The translations under genes and the position numbers were made by a program. From positions 53,230 through 117,229 of the forward strand of contig NZ_JBIMSN010000154.1 of the NCBI RefSeq assembly GCF_043944905.1: 64,000 nucleotides of DNA. Reading direction: 5' to 3'. How positions within the stretch are numbered: position 1 is the first letter of the stretch; each line of letters begins with the position of its first letter. Of this stretch, positions 49,040 to 57,402 are shown one piece after another. The notes below the pieces were generated by a model. That model ran no database searches. It saw only the letters and a program-made list of their open reading frames with translations, and was not told the DNA's origin. The DNA is from Antrihabitans spumae. GTDB taxonomy: Bacteria > Actinomycetota > Actinomycetes > Mycobacteriales > Mycobacteriaceae.

Positions 49040-50041
49040 TCAAGCCCTGCCGCCGAACAACAACTGGGCGACACGCGAATCCGTCTCGGTTCCGTCGTCG
49101 AAGCTGCCTTCGCCGTTGAGCGAGTTCATGATTGCCAGGGTGTACCGCTGGCCGGGTCCCGCGAATCCGACGGAGTTTATGACCCAACCGGTCGATTCCT
49201 CCGACCACCCGTCCTTGTTGCCCGGCGCCGCGGCGGGACCCGCACCCCAGACGCCCCATTGCTGATTCGGGTCGACCCGTTGCATTTCGCCGACGATGTA
49301 CGCGGTGTCGGCCGGGTCCATGCGGGTGAGGACGTAGTTGATGAGGCGATCCAGGTCTTCCGGAGTGCACTGCTGGAAGCCCCAGTAAGGGAAGTATTCG
49401 ATGAAGCCGTCGTAGGGGACCAGATCGACCATTCCGTAGGTCGGAAAGTTGTTGTTGAAGGTGAGGTGATCATCGCCTGCGTAGCGAAACCACAGGCCGT
49501 CGGCGGCCTCGTCGTCCGATGAATGCAGCATCTGTTGGATCTCGTCGCGATCTTCGTCGGTCAGCGTGATGGAACCTGCACGATTGCGAGTGAGCAGGTC
49601 GACGACCATGGCCAGCTTGATCGTGGATGCGGTCCAGACGGGTGTATCGGCACCGTCGTTGCGGTAGGACGCTCCGGTCACCCGATCTCCGACGACGTAG
49701 CCGACCGTGCCCGGACGGGTCGCGATGTAGGCGTTTGCGGCTGAAATCCGTTGCTGCATATCGCAATCGAGCTTCGCCGCCGATGCGAGGCAGGGTGCGG
49801 GAGCGGCTACAGGACCGCCGGGTGGGGGCGGTGGAGCGGCCTCGGTCGGCGGTGGTGGCGTCGTAGGTGCCGGGTCCGACGTGGTCGGCGTCGGCGCCGC
49901 AGCGGAGGCAGAAGTCGAAGGAAGAGACGTTGCAGGTAGAGACGTCGTAGCCGCGTCCTCGCGGGTCGGGATCGTGCAACCGCTGACGCCCAACACAGTG
50001 AGGAGCGCAACTGCACAGAGCAGCCACCGAGGCGTCGACAT
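49040..50041 (-). CDS. Class-A-beta-lactamase-like serine hydrolase lipoprotein
   Basis: 333 residues. The signal peptide ends in lipobox GVSGC (Cys22). A Ser/Thr/Pro-rich linker covers about residues 30-80. The hydrolase domain has the SxxK motif Ser139-Thr-Ile-Lys142 (TASTIKLAM) and an SDDEAADGL segment in the SDN-like position. The third motif is not a clear KTG, so beta-lactam hydrolysis is doubtful. It is probably a surface-exposed D-Ala-D-Ala interacting protein. It ends nine bases from the convergent NrtR-like gene. Confidence 0.85.
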   Translation of the reverse strand: MSTPRWLLCAVALLTVLGVSGCTIPTREDAATTSLPATSLPSTSASAAAPTPTTSDPAPTTPPPPTEAAPPPPPGGPVAAPAPCLASAAKLDCDMQQRISAANAYIATRPGTVGYVVGDRVTGASYRNDGADTPVWTASTIKLAMVVDLLTRNRAGSITLTDEDRDEIQQMLHSSDDEAADGLWFRYAGDDHLTFNNNFPTYGMVDLVPYDGFIEYFPYWGFQQCTPEDLDRLINYVLTRMDPADTAYIVGEMQRVDPNQQWGVWGAGPAAAPGNKDGWSEESTGWVINSVGFAGPGQRYTLAIMNSLNGEGSFDDGTETDSRVAQLLFGGRA

Positions 50042-50088
50042 GCTTTCTAGTTAGCCAGCGGCACACTCGGGGGACCGCCACGGTGCGG

Positions 50089-50117
50089 TTGCGTGTCGGC
50101 CGTGGCTTCTCTACTGT
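50089..50117 (+). promoter_or_regulatory. Promoter for the leader peptide/LeuA-domain transcript
   Basis: TTGCGT (50089-50094), 17-bp spacer, TACTGT (50112-50117). Transcription would start at about 50124-50126, on or next to the ATG of the leader peptide, so the leader is probably leaderless. Confidence 0.55.
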
Positions 50118-50125
50118 CTTCGGTT

Positions 50126-50167
50126 ATGAAGCGCGTGCTCATAGTACACCGCCGTAGCGGGGTCTGA
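50126..50167 (+). CDS. Candidate 13-aa leader peptide rich in branched-chain residues
   Basis: Reads M-K-R-V-L-I-V-H-R-R-S-G-V-stop. Four consecutive branched-chain codons (GTG CTC ATA GTA, including a rare ATA) form the likely stall point. It lies 72 bp upstream of the LeuA-domain gene, has no ribosome site and probably begins at the transcript 5' end. Ribosome-mediated attenuation by such leaders is established for actinobacterial ilv and leu genes. Confidence 0.65.
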   Translation: MKRVLIVHRRSGV

Positions 50168-50213
50168 TTCGGACCGACCCCCGCTGCGGGTCGTTGTGCT
50201 AACCACCCGGTCC
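50157..50213 (+). promoter_or_regulatory. Candidate attenuator: mutually exclusive hairpins
   Basis: GCGGGGT (50157-50163, overlapping the end of the leader peptide) can pair with ACCCCCGC (50177-50184, one bulged C). The same C-rich block can instead pair through CGACCC (50175-50180) with GGGTCG (50188-50193), followed by TTGTGCT. GGACCG (50171-50176) can also pair with CGGTCC (50208-50213). These alternatives fit a stall-dependent switch controlled by the branched-chain codons. Confidence 0.55.
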
Positions 50214-50239
50214 TTCCTTCAGCTCGGAAGACCATCACG

Positions 50240-50731
50240 ATGAGCACCATCACACGCTTTTCCACGGCATCCTCGGATCCGTTCACCGATCGTTTCGCCA
50301 CCCCGATACCGCGTGCGCTTCGCGCCGAATCGGCAGGACTGACCTGGAACGACTTTCTCGAGCGCTACAGTCCGATCGCCGGTCGGCTTCGACTCTCCGC
50401 ATGGACCGTCGCCCCCCGATCGACCGGACTGCGCGACTACGACGCGACGCTCGACATCGATGGCCGCAGCCGCAGCACGCGGGTCAGTGCTCCTGGCCCG
50501 ATCGCGGCGTTGAGTTCGATCCTCTACGACGCCGGTTGTGGCGTCGAGGTGCTTTCTTTTCACCAGCAGAGCGTCGCGGAGGGTACGGCGACATTCGTCT
50601 ATTGCGAACACAACGGCCGGCGGCACTGGGCGATGGCAATTGCCGCAGACGGTGTCGAGTCGGCGTTGCGCGCGATCATCGCAGGTGCGAATATCCTCGT
50701 CGCGAATCAGGGCTGCAGGCGGTCAGCGTGA
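50240..50731 (+). CDS. Stand-alone LeuA-type allosteric (leucine-binding) domain protein
   Basis: 163 residues. Residues about 40-155 align by pattern with the C-terminal regulatory domain of 2-isopropylmalate synthase: GRLRLSAWTVAP, YDATLDIDGRSRSTRVSAPG, GPIAALSSILYDAGCGVEVL, TATFVYCEHNGRRHWAMAIA, ALRAIIAGANIL. The catalytic TIM barrel is absent and no leuA fragment lies nearby, so this is not a truncated pseudogene in an obvious sense. In LeuA this domain dimerises and binds leucine. The upstream leader peptide implies control by branched-chain amino acids. Its role may be a leucine sensor or a LeuA partner. Confidence 0.78.
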   Translation: MSTITRFSTASSDPFTDRFATPIPRALRAESAGLTWNDFLERYSPIAGRLRLSAWTVAPRSTGLRDYDATLDIDGRSRSTRVSAPGPIAALSSILYDAGCGVEVLSFHQQSVAEGTATFVYCEHNGRRHWAMAIAADGVESALRAIIAGANILVANQGCRRSA

Positions 50732-52399
50732 CGCGTACTCGACCATCGGCTCCGATGCCACAATCTCGCCGTTCTGAACGATCGTCAGCGACGACGAGTC
50801 GATTCGGTACTGCGTGCCGTCGGTCTTGTTGACGACGACGAAACCCGCGCCCACCTGCTGCGGATCGTCGAGCGCAATGCTGGCTCCATCGCTGGATCGA
50901 ACGCCCTTGTAGTACATCCGGCCGACGCCGGTTCGGCAGACGACGACGGTCGAACTAGGGGTCCGGCCGATTGCCAAGGCTTGATTCCTATCGTTGCAGC
51001 GAGCGCCGGACACGTCGATGAAACCTTGCTCGTCCGCTCCCGAGACCGAGCCCGAGAGCGGCCGCAACGCTTGTGTCGCCGGGGTCGGGTTCGTCCGCGG
51101 CGCGGTGGTAGTCGGCCGATCGGTCGAATCGGGTTGCGTCGCAAGCTCGGTCGTCTCTGACGGGGGAGTGACGGCACTGGTATCCGACGTCGCGCTGTCG
51201 TCCTTGGCCGTTTGCATCACTGCGAACCACGCTCCTACGCTGAGCAGGGCCAGGACCGCGACCGCGAGAAGAGTGAGCAGCACCGGCCGGATGTTGGAGT
51301 TGCGCGACGGTGGCACCGGTGGTGGTGGCGGGTACGACGTCATGGGATTCGACATCATCGGACTCGACGCGGGTCCATAGTTCTGCGGCGTCTGCGTAGG
51401 CCAGAACTGTTGCGGTGCAGGAGTGTTCACCCGAGTCGGGGGTGTCGGGTCGGGTCGGGGGGCAGGTCGCGGCGCAGGTCGAGAGGTCCGCGTGCGGTTG
51501 TCGGTGAAGTTGACGGTGGTTGCGTCACCGGATCGATCGACGATTTCGCTGGCGGTGTGCCGATCGGGGTTGCTCAATGCGTCGTAGGCGGCACGGGACA
51601 GTTCGCCTGCGCTGCGGTACCGGTCGATCGGTTCCTTCGCCATTCCGCGCGCGATCACGTCGTCGAAGGCGATCGGGATTCCCGTCCGCGCCCGGCTCGG
51701 CACGGGAGGTCGGCCCACGACGTGCGCTCTGATCAGCTGATTGACGCTCGTTCCGCCGAAAGCCTTCGAACCGGTGAGACATTCGTAGAGCACACATGCC
51801 AACGAGTACACGTCGGCGCCGCCGGTGGTCGGGACGTCGTCGAAACGCTCGGGCGCCATGTAGGCATACGAGCCGATGGTCTCGCCGAGGGACGTGAGCT
51901 TGGAATCGTTGTCGGAGCGGACGATTCCGAAGTCGACGAGATAGGCGAAGTCGTCGCCGGTGATGAGGATGTTCTCGGGCTTCACGTCGCGATGAATCAG
52001 GTTGTCCGCGTGGGCCGCATCCAGTGCTGCGGCGATCTGGCCGACGATCGCGACGGCACGCGCAGGCGAAAGGGGTCCGGTCTGCCGCAGGAGCGACCGC
52101 AGATCCTGACCGCGCACCAACCGCATGTCGATGTAGAGGACGCCGTCGATCTCGCCCCAGTCGTGAATTGGGATGACGTGTGGTTCCTGCAACCGAGCAG
52201 CCGAATGTGATTCGCGGCGGAACCGCTCCTGATACGTCGGATCTTTGCCAAGGTCTTCGAACAGGATCTTCACTGCGACGGTGCGATCTTTCACCGTGTC
52301 GTACGCCTCGTAGACCTCGCCCATCCCGCCCTTGCCGAGCAGTGTCCGCAGTTCGTACGGACCGAACCGTGAGCCGACGCGTGACTCCCGTGAGCCCAT
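50723..52399 (-). CDS. Transmembrane Ser/Thr protein kinase (PknB-type)
   Basis: 558 residues from the ATG at 52399 behind GGAGGAGGCTTGGGAGA. Kinase domain at about 10-270: glycine loop LLGKGGMGEVYEAYD, AVKIL lysine, IHRDVKPENILI, LVDFGIV, YMAPERF. A Thr/Pro-rich juxtamembrane region follows (about 295-370), then one membrane helix (LLTLLAVAVLALLSVGAW, about 375-395) and an extracytoplasmic domain of about 150 residues with two Cys (GARCNDRN, VVCRTG), without PASTA repeats. It converges with the LeuA-domain gene with a 9-bp overlap. The signal is unknown. Confidence 0.92.
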   Translation of the reverse strand: MGSRESRVGSRFGPYELRTLLGKGGMGEVYEAYDTVKDRTVAVKILFEDLGKDPTYQERFRRESHSAARLQEPHVIPIHDWGEIDGVLYIDMRLVRGQDLRSLLRQTGPLSPARAVAIVGQIAAALDAAHADNLIHRDVKPENILITGDDFAYLVDFGIVRSDNDSKLTSLGETIGSYAYMAPERFDDVPTTGGADVYSLACVLYECLTGSKAFGGTSVNQLIRAHVVGRPPVPSRARTGIPIAFDDVIARGMAKEPIDRYRSAGELSRAAYDALSNPDRHTASEIVDRSGDATTVNFTDNRTRTSRPAPRPAPRPDPTPPTRVNTPAPQQFWPTQTPQNYGPASSPMMSNPMTSYPPPPPVPPSRNSNIRPVLLTLLAVAVLALLSVGAWFAVMQTAKDDSATSDTSAVTPPSETTELATQPDSTDRPTTTAPRTNPTPATQALRPLSGSVSGADEQGFIDVSGARCNDRNQALAIGRTPSSTVVVCRTGVGRMYYKGVRSSDGASIALDDPQQVGAGFVVVNKTDGTQYRIDSSSLTIVQNGEIVASEPMVEYASR

Positions 52400-52509
52400 T
52401 CTCCCAAGCCTCCTCCGAAACGTCACAAGCATCGCCGTCTCGTCGACGGGATGATCTGTCGGTCAACCGTATCGTCGGCACCCGCGCCGCACCGACCGGC
52501 AGACACGGG

Positions 52510-52932
52510 CTAGTGCAGCAGCTTTCCGAGGATGCGGGTCAGGTGCTCGCGATCCGACTCGTCGAGAGCGCCGAAGAACGCCTCTGCCTCGGCGTCTCGT
52601 GCGTCCTGAATTGCCGCTGCCGTGCTGGTTCCTGCGGGGGCGGTCAGCGCTACCAGTGTGGCCCGTCGGTCCGCGGGGTCCTGCACCCGTTCGACGAGGC
52701 CGCGGTCTTCCAATGCGTCGACGACCTCGGTCGTCGAGCGTGATGCGATATGTAGGTGATCGGTGAGGTCGCGCAGTCGCATCGTCCCGTGCCGCGCCAA
52801 CACGCCGAGCGCGCGGGCCTGCGACGGCGCGATGTCCCACGGTGCCAACGTTTCACGCCAGGCATGCCGCAGCCGGCGGGTGACACCCCAGAACAATTCC
52901 GACAGTGCTGGTTTGCCACGGTCTTCGGCCAT
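52510..52932 (-). CDS. MarR-family regulator
   Basis: 140 residues from the ATG at 52932; an upstream in-frame start would overlap the operator. The winged helix is MRLRDLTDHLHIASRSTTEVVDALEDRGLV with the wing VQDPADRRATLVAL. It is divergent from an ABC exporter and separated from it by a TGAGGT-A-ACCTCA palindrome, so it is the likely repressor of the exporter. Confidence 0.9.
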   Translation of the reverse strand: MAEDRGKPALSELFWGVTRRLRHAWRETLAPWDIAPSQARALGVLARHGTMRLRDLTDHLHIASRSTTEVVDALEDRGLVERVQDPADRRATLVALTAPAGTSTAAAIQDARDAEAEAFFGALDESDREHLTRILGKLLH

Positions 52933-52968
52933 GGGGAATAGCGTAACAAAATTTGCTGTTGTTCCCTC

Positions 52969-52989
52969 ATGTTGAGGTAACCTCAGCAT
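52969..52989. promoter_or_regulatory. MarR operator
   Basis: ATGTTGAGGTAACCTCAGCA plus one base forms a dyad around a central A, with perfect TGAGGT/ACCTCA core arms. It lies 24 bp upstream of the exporter start and 37 bp from the MarR start. Confidence 0.7.
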
Positions 52990-53012
52990 ATCTTCTTCGA
53001 AAGGGGTGGAAC

Positions 53013-54812
53013 TTGGACACGGACATAATGCAATCCGGTGGCCCCGGTCGGCGCAGAACTGTCAGCGCCGACGAAAAGCAGCAGGCGCGCGACGTATCGC
53101 TGCGCCGAATCTGGAGACTTTTCGTTCCCTACCGATGGTCGCTCGGCGTCGTCGTCGGCATCATCGTCGCGTCGTCGATCGTCGCGATGGCCTCACCGTT
53201 CCTGTTGCGCGCCGTCATCGATCAAGCGCTGCCGAAACAGAACGTTCCGCTGTTGACCTGGCTGGTGGCCGGAATGGTGGCCGTTGCTGCAGTGACGTCG
53301 GTCCTCGGTGTCGTGCAGACCTGGATCAGCACGAAGATCGGTCAACAGGTGATGCACGCCCTACGGACAGATGTATTCGCGCACCTGCAGCGCCAGTCGA
53401 TCGCCTTCTTCACCCGCACCCGGACCGGTGAGGTCCAATCACGAATCACCAACGACATCGGCGGCATGCAATCGGTGGTGACGTCGACGGCAAGTTCGGT
53501 CGCGTCCAATCTGACGACGGCCATTGCCACCGCCGTCGCGATGGCCGCACTGTCCTGGCGGATGTCGCTCATCTCTCTGGTCGTCATGCCGCCGGCGATC
53601 TACCTGACGCGCAAGGTCGCACAGATGCGTCGCGACATCACGGCCGCGCGCCAGCGTGAACTGTCCGACCTCAACGTGACGATCGAGGAGGGACTGTCGA
53701 TCAGCGGGGTGCAGCTGAGCAAGACGATGGGAACTGCAGGCACACTCATCGATCGCTTCACGGCATCGTCGACTCGCCTGATCGATCTCGAACTGCGCTC
53801 GGAACTGGCCGGACGATGGCGAATGGCGTCGATGAGCATCATCTTCGCGGCCATTCCCGCGATCATCTACCTCGGCGCGGGGCTGCCGATGACCGCAGGC
53901 ACGATGACGATCGGTACCTTGGTCGCCTTCACGGCACTGCAGGCAGGACTCTTCCGACCACTGATGGGTCTGTTGAATGTCGGTGTGGCACTGACCAGCT
54001 CACTCGCTTTGTTCGCACGGATCTTCGAGTACCTCGACCTGCCCATCGACGTGGACGATCCGGCCGATCCCGTTGTTGTCGACCCGGCTCGAGTGTCGGG
54101 TCACGTTCGCATCGATGCGGTGACGTTCGCGTATCCGGGTAGCGACACGGCCGCACTGGTCGACGTCGACATCGACGTTCCGGCGGGCACCACACTCGCC
54201 ATCGTCGGGGAGACCGGATCGGGCAAAAGTACCCTCGCCGCTTTGGTTGCACGCCTGTACGACCCTGCGAGTGGACGCGTGACGATCGACGGCGTCGACG
54301 TTCGCGACATGAAGCTGACCGATCTGTCCGCCATCGTCGGCGTGGTGAGCCAGGAAACTTATCTCCTGCACACAACGGTTCGCGAGAACCTGCGCTACGC
54401 GAAACCCGATGCAACCGACGAGCAGATCGAGGCAGCCGCCCGTGCTGCGCAACTGCACGACTTCATCGTCGATCTTCCGGACGGCTACGACACGATGGTC
54501 GGATCCCGGGGTCACAGGTTCTCCGGCGGCGTGCAGCAGCGCATCGCTATCGCGCGGACGCTGCTGCGAAATCCTCGGGTGCTCGTCCTCGACGAGGCGA
54601 CGAGCGCGCTCGACACCGAGACCGAACGCGCCGTACAGCAGGCTTTCGACCGGTTGTCCCGCGGTCGGACGACGATCACCATCGCGCACCGGCTTTCGAC
54701 CGTTCGCGACGCAGATCGTATAGTCGTTCTCGATCACGGCCGCATCGTCGAAACCGGTGATCACGACACTTTGATCGGTGCGAACGGCCGTTACGCGGCC
54801 TTCGCCGCGTAG
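53013..54812 (+). CDS. ABC exporter, fused membrane and ATPase domains
   Basis: 599 residues from a TTG at 53013 behind AAGGGGTGG (an ATG at 53028 would also do). Six membrane helices (about 40-325) carry the exporter signature TRTGEVQSRITNDIGGMQSVV. The ATPase domain (about 355-595) has GETGSGKST, VSQETYLLHTTVRENLRYA, FSGGVQQRIAIARTLL, VLVLDEATSALD and AHRLSTV. It works as a homodimer or with a partner. Substrate unknown, probably drug or lipid. MarR control suggests induction by small aromatic or toxic compounds. Confidence 0.93.
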   Translation: MDTDIMQSGGPGRRRTVSADEKQQARDVSLRRIWRLFVPYRWSLGVVVGIIVASSIVAMASPFLLRAVIDQALPKQNVPLLTWLVAGMVAVAAVTSVLGVVQTWISTKIGQQVMHALRTDVFAHLQRQSIAFFTRTRTGEVQSRITNDIGGMQSVVTSTASSVASNLTTAIATAVAMAALSWRMSLISLVVMPPAIYLTRKVAQMRRDITAARQRELSDLNVTIEEGLSISGVQLSKTMGTAGTLIDRFTASSTRLIDLELRSELAGRWRMASMSIIFAAIPAIIYLGAGLPMTAGTMTIGTLVAFTALQAGLFRPLMGLLNVGVALTSSLALFARIFEYLDLPIDVDDPADPVVVDPARVSGHVRIDAVTFAYPGSDTAALVDVDIDVPAGTTLAIVGETGSGKSTLAALVARLYDPASGRVTIDGVDVRDMKLTDLSAIVGVVSQETYLLHTTVRENLRYAKPDATDEQIEAAARAAQLHDFIVDLPDGYDTMVGSRGHRFSGGVQQRIAIARTLLRNPRVLVLDEATSALDTETERAVQQAFDRLSRGRTTITIAHRLSTVRDADRIVVLDHGRIVETGDHDTLIGANGRYAAFAA

Positions 54813-54823
54813 TTCGACGGCCT

Positions 54824-55213
54824 TCAGGTCCACACGCCGACTATCACGCCGATGACCAGCAATTTGATCAGCCAGTCCCCGGCGTGAAGTGCGGCGAGTC
54901 GCCAGGATGTGTTCTCCCACAACATCGCGCCGCTCCACAGCATGGCGGGGAAGCCGACCCACAGCACCAGCCCGAACACCGCGCCGCGGTTCCAGGTATC
55001 GATCCCCATCTCGTGAGCGAGGTAGGCGATCACGTAGGCCAGCACGAGACTGCGGACGAATTCGACAGGCGGCTTCCATGCTGCCGGTGCAACGTCGGCG
55101 GCCGCGGGACTTGCCTGCTGCCATACCTTCGCCAACACGGCGTAGTACACCGATGCCAAGACGAATACGACTGCAGCGGATACGAGTACAGCCCAATAGT
55201 TGACGTCGGTCAT
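54824..55213 (-). CDS. DUF1761-type small membrane protein
   Basis: 129 residues with four predicted helices: NYWAVLVSAAVVFVLASVYY, the FVRSLVLAYVIAYLAHEMG region, AVFGLVLWVGFPAMLWSGAML and LIKLLVIGVIVGVWT. Conserved features of DUF1761 are N-terminal NYWAVLVSA and the WENTSWRLAALHAGDWL stretch. No function is known for this family. It is monocistronic and divergent from the ArsR gene. Confidence 0.82.
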   Translation of the reverse strand: MTDVNYWAVLVSAAVVFVLASVYYAVLAKVWQQASPAAADVAPAAWKPPVEFVRSLVLAYVIAYLAHEMGIDTWNRGAVFGLVLWVGFPAMLWSGAMLWENTSWRLAALHAGDWLIKLLVIGVIVGVWT

Positions 55214-55333
55214 GTCGAGATCTCCTTCGTGGTCGGCGCCTTGCTTGTTCGGAGGGGACGTCGAGACGATGCGACGTAGCTCGACATCCTTTGATTATCA
55301 TTCTTGACTTATATAAGACGATACTGATACAAC

Positions 55334-55696
55334 ATGGTTGTGCACGCATTCGACATCCTCGGCGATCCCGTTCGGCGCAGGATTCTCGAACTGCTTGCCG
55401 ACGGCGAGGCGACATCGGGTGCGATTTCCGATGCTGTGCGTGCCGAGTTCGGTATCAGTCAGCCTGCAGTATCTCAACACCTGAAGGTGTTGCGCGAGGC
55501 CGGATTCGCGACCGTACGTGCAGTGGGCACACGGCGGATCTACGCCGTCGATGCCGGTCCGATGCGCGACGTCGATGCCTGGCTCGACCGCTTTCGCGGC
55601 TTCTGGACACCCCGGCTCGACGCGTTGGGTACCGAACTCGCGCGCGGTAAACGTGGACGACGACTTCGTGATTCTCGAGGAGAGGACATCTCATGA
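55334..55696 (+). CDS. ArsR-family regulator
   Basis: 120 residues with the HTH FDILGDPVRRRILELLADGE and FGISQPAVSQHLKVLREAGFA. No cysteine or His metal motif is visible, as in regulators paired with SRPBCC/AHSA1 proteins. The stop overlaps the start of the SRPBCC gene by four bases. A short AT-rich promoter region (TTGACTTATATAAGACGATA) lies upstream. Confidence 0.9.
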   Translation: MVVHAFDILGDPVRRRILELLADGEATSGAISDAVRAEFGISQPAVSQHLKVLREAGFATVRAVGTRRIYAVDAGPMRDVDAWLDRFRGFWTPRLDALGTELARGKRGRRLRDSRGEDIS

Positions 55697-56334
55697 TCGA
55701 CGTGACCCACCAGATCAGCGCCGTACAACGTCGCGTAGGCGCTCGAACACTCGAGGCGGGGGAGGCGCGAGTAACGGCGATCAGTCAGGTCTACGACGCG
55801 ACCGTCGACGACGTATGGGACGCATGTACCAACGTGGAGCGGATACCGCGATGGTTCCTGCCGATCACGGGAGACCTGGTGCAGGGAGGTAGGTACCAAC
55901 TCGAGGGCAATGCGAGCGGAACGATCCAAACCTGTACGCCGCCCACCGGATTCAGCGCAACCTGGGAATACGGTGGCGACGTCAGCTGGATCGAAGTGCG
56001 ACTGAGCCCCGAAAGCAGCGAACGGACCCGGTTCGAGCTCGAGCACATCGCTCACGTCGGCGACGACATCTGGGCGCAGTTCGGCCCGTCGGCGGTCGGA
56101 ATCGGTTGGGACCTCAGCCTGCTTGGGTTGGCAGGCCATCTGCATCCGGGGGCCGCAGTCTTGCCGAGCGAGAGCGCGGAGTGGCTCGCGACGGCAGAGG
56201 GGCTGCGATTCATGACACTCAGCAATCAGGATTGGTATCAGGCGAACGTCGCGGCTGGTACTCCGGAAGACGTTGCGGCGCTCGCAGCCGAGCGGGCGCT
56301 CGCGGCGTATACCGCGGGCGAGGATCCAGCGTGA
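55693..56334 (+). CDS. SRPBCC (START-like, AHSA1-type) domain protein
   Basis: 213 residues, coupled to the ArsR gene. The SRPBCC core covers about 35-180: VYDATVDDVWDACTNVERIPRWFLPITGDLVQGG, shown here in outline, then TGFSATWEYGGDVSWIEVRL and the C-terminal helix. These proteins bind hydrophobic ligands. ArsR-SRPBCC pairs are frequent in actinobacteria; the ligand is not evident. A fused version of the same pair occurs at 63101. Confidence 0.88.
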   Translation: MIDVTHQISAVQRRVGARTLEAGEARVTAISQVYDATVDDVWDACTNVERIPRWFLPITGDLVQGGRYQLEGNASGTIQTCTPPTGFSATWEYGGDVSWIEVRLSPESSERTRFELEHIAHVGDDIWAQFGPSAVGIGWDLSLLGLAGHLHPGAAVLPSESAEWLATAEGLRFMTLSNQDWYQANVAAGTPEDVAALAAERALAAYTAGEDPA

Positions 56335-56345
56335 CGTCCGTGATG

Positions 56346-56669
56346 TCAGGGTATGCCGACTAGTCGCAACCCCGCGGCCGTCGCGGCGGCAGCAATCACG
56401 ACTAGCACGAAAGGTGCTTTGCGCCAAGCAAGTACGCCGCCCACGGCGACTCCGGCCGGCCGCGCGATACCGACGAAGTCGTGACCGTCGACGAGGGCGG
56501 CTGTTGCGACGAGTGCGGTCAGCAGTACCACGGCCGCGGTCGCCATCAACTTTTCGCTACTCGGTGAAATGCGCACACGCGACCGCAGCGCCGGCCCGGC
56601 GAATCGAAAGCCGAAAGTCCCTGCGCCCAAGACGAACGTGGCGGCGATCAGGGAAGTCGAGCTGGTCAT
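56346..56669 (-). CDS. azlD: AzlD-family branched-chain amino acid exporter small subunit
   Basis: 107 residues, four helices, with the AzlD signature LGAGTFGFRFAGPALRSR. ATG overlaps the azlC stop. With AzlC it forms a BrnFE-type exporter of branched-chain amino acids. Confidence 0.9.
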   Translation of the reverse strand: MTSSTSLIAATFVLGAGTFGFRFAGPALRSRVRISPSSEKLMATAAVVLLTALVATAALVDGHDFVGIARPAGVAVGGVLAWRKAPFVLVVIAAAATAAGLRLVGIP

Positions 56670-57349
56670 GACACAGTCTTTCGTTGGGTCGAGTATCCGA
56701 CGAGTACACCTGCGAGCGCCAGCAGAACCGGAACGCCGGCTGGTAGGAAGGGTGTTGTCGCGAGGGCGATCACGCCGCCCGCAAGCGCGGCACGTCGCGT
56801 AGCAGGATCGCGCAACGACGGCAGGATCAGCGCAAGCAGCACGGCGGGGAAGGCGGCGTCGAGACCGAACGCGTCGGTGTCTCCGACCGCGGATCCGCCG
56901 ATTGCACCGGCAACGACTCCGAGGTTCCAGCAGATGAAGAGCCCGATACCGGTCAGCCAGTAGGTTGCTCTGCGCTTGGCGCGGTCTCGTTGGGCAAGAG
57001 TGAACGCCACCGACTCGTCGATCATCAAGTGCGCGCCGACAACTTTCTCCGCCCACCGATCCCCGATCACGTCGCCGATGGCGAACCCGAAAGGTATGTG
57101 CCGTGCGTTGACCAGCAGTCCCGCTGCGACAGCGGCGATCGGATTGCCTCCCGCAGCGACCATTCCGATGAACATAAACTGCGCGGCGCCGGCGAACACG
57201 ACGACCGACAGCAGCATCGGCAGCCAGATCGGGAATCCTGCACCGACGGCGATTGCACCGAACGAGATGCCGACGATGCCGTCTGCGAGGCACACCAGGC
57301 CGACGTCGCGGGCTTGGTTTCTATCCAATGTTCGCCATATCGAACGCAT
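56666..57349 (-). CDS. azlC: AzlC-family branched-chain amino acid exporter large subunit
   Basis: 227 residues, about seven helices. AzlC features are DGIVGISFGAIAVGAGFPIW, FAGAAQFMFIGMVAAGGNP, VNARHIPFGFAIGD and HLMIDESVAFTLA. It exports branched-chain amino acids or similar substrates with AzlD. It is divergent from an XRE-cupin regulator across 53 bp, the usual arrangement. Its presence 7 kb from the LeuA-domain gene may be coincidence. Confidence 0.92.
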   Translation of the reverse strand: MRSIWRTLDRNQARDVGLVCLADGIVGISFGAIAVGAGFPIWLPMLLSVVVFAGAAQFMFIGMVAAGGNPIAAVAAGLLVNARHIPFGFAIGDVIGDRWAEKVVGAHLMIDESVAFTLAQRDRAKRRATYWLTGIGLFICWNLGVVAGAIGGSAVGDTDAFGLDAAFPAVLLALILPSLRDPATRRAALAGGVIALATTPFLPAGVPVLLALAGVLVGYSTQRKTVS

Positions 57350-57402
57350 AGCTGTATATATTGAACACGGAGAAGGTGTTCGTCAACCCGCAAAGGACTG
57401 TC

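Noticed and set aside
50240..50731. Pseudogene fragment of leuA
   Set aside because: It has its own start, promoter, leader and intact domain boundaries, and no catalytic-domain remnant lies upstream.
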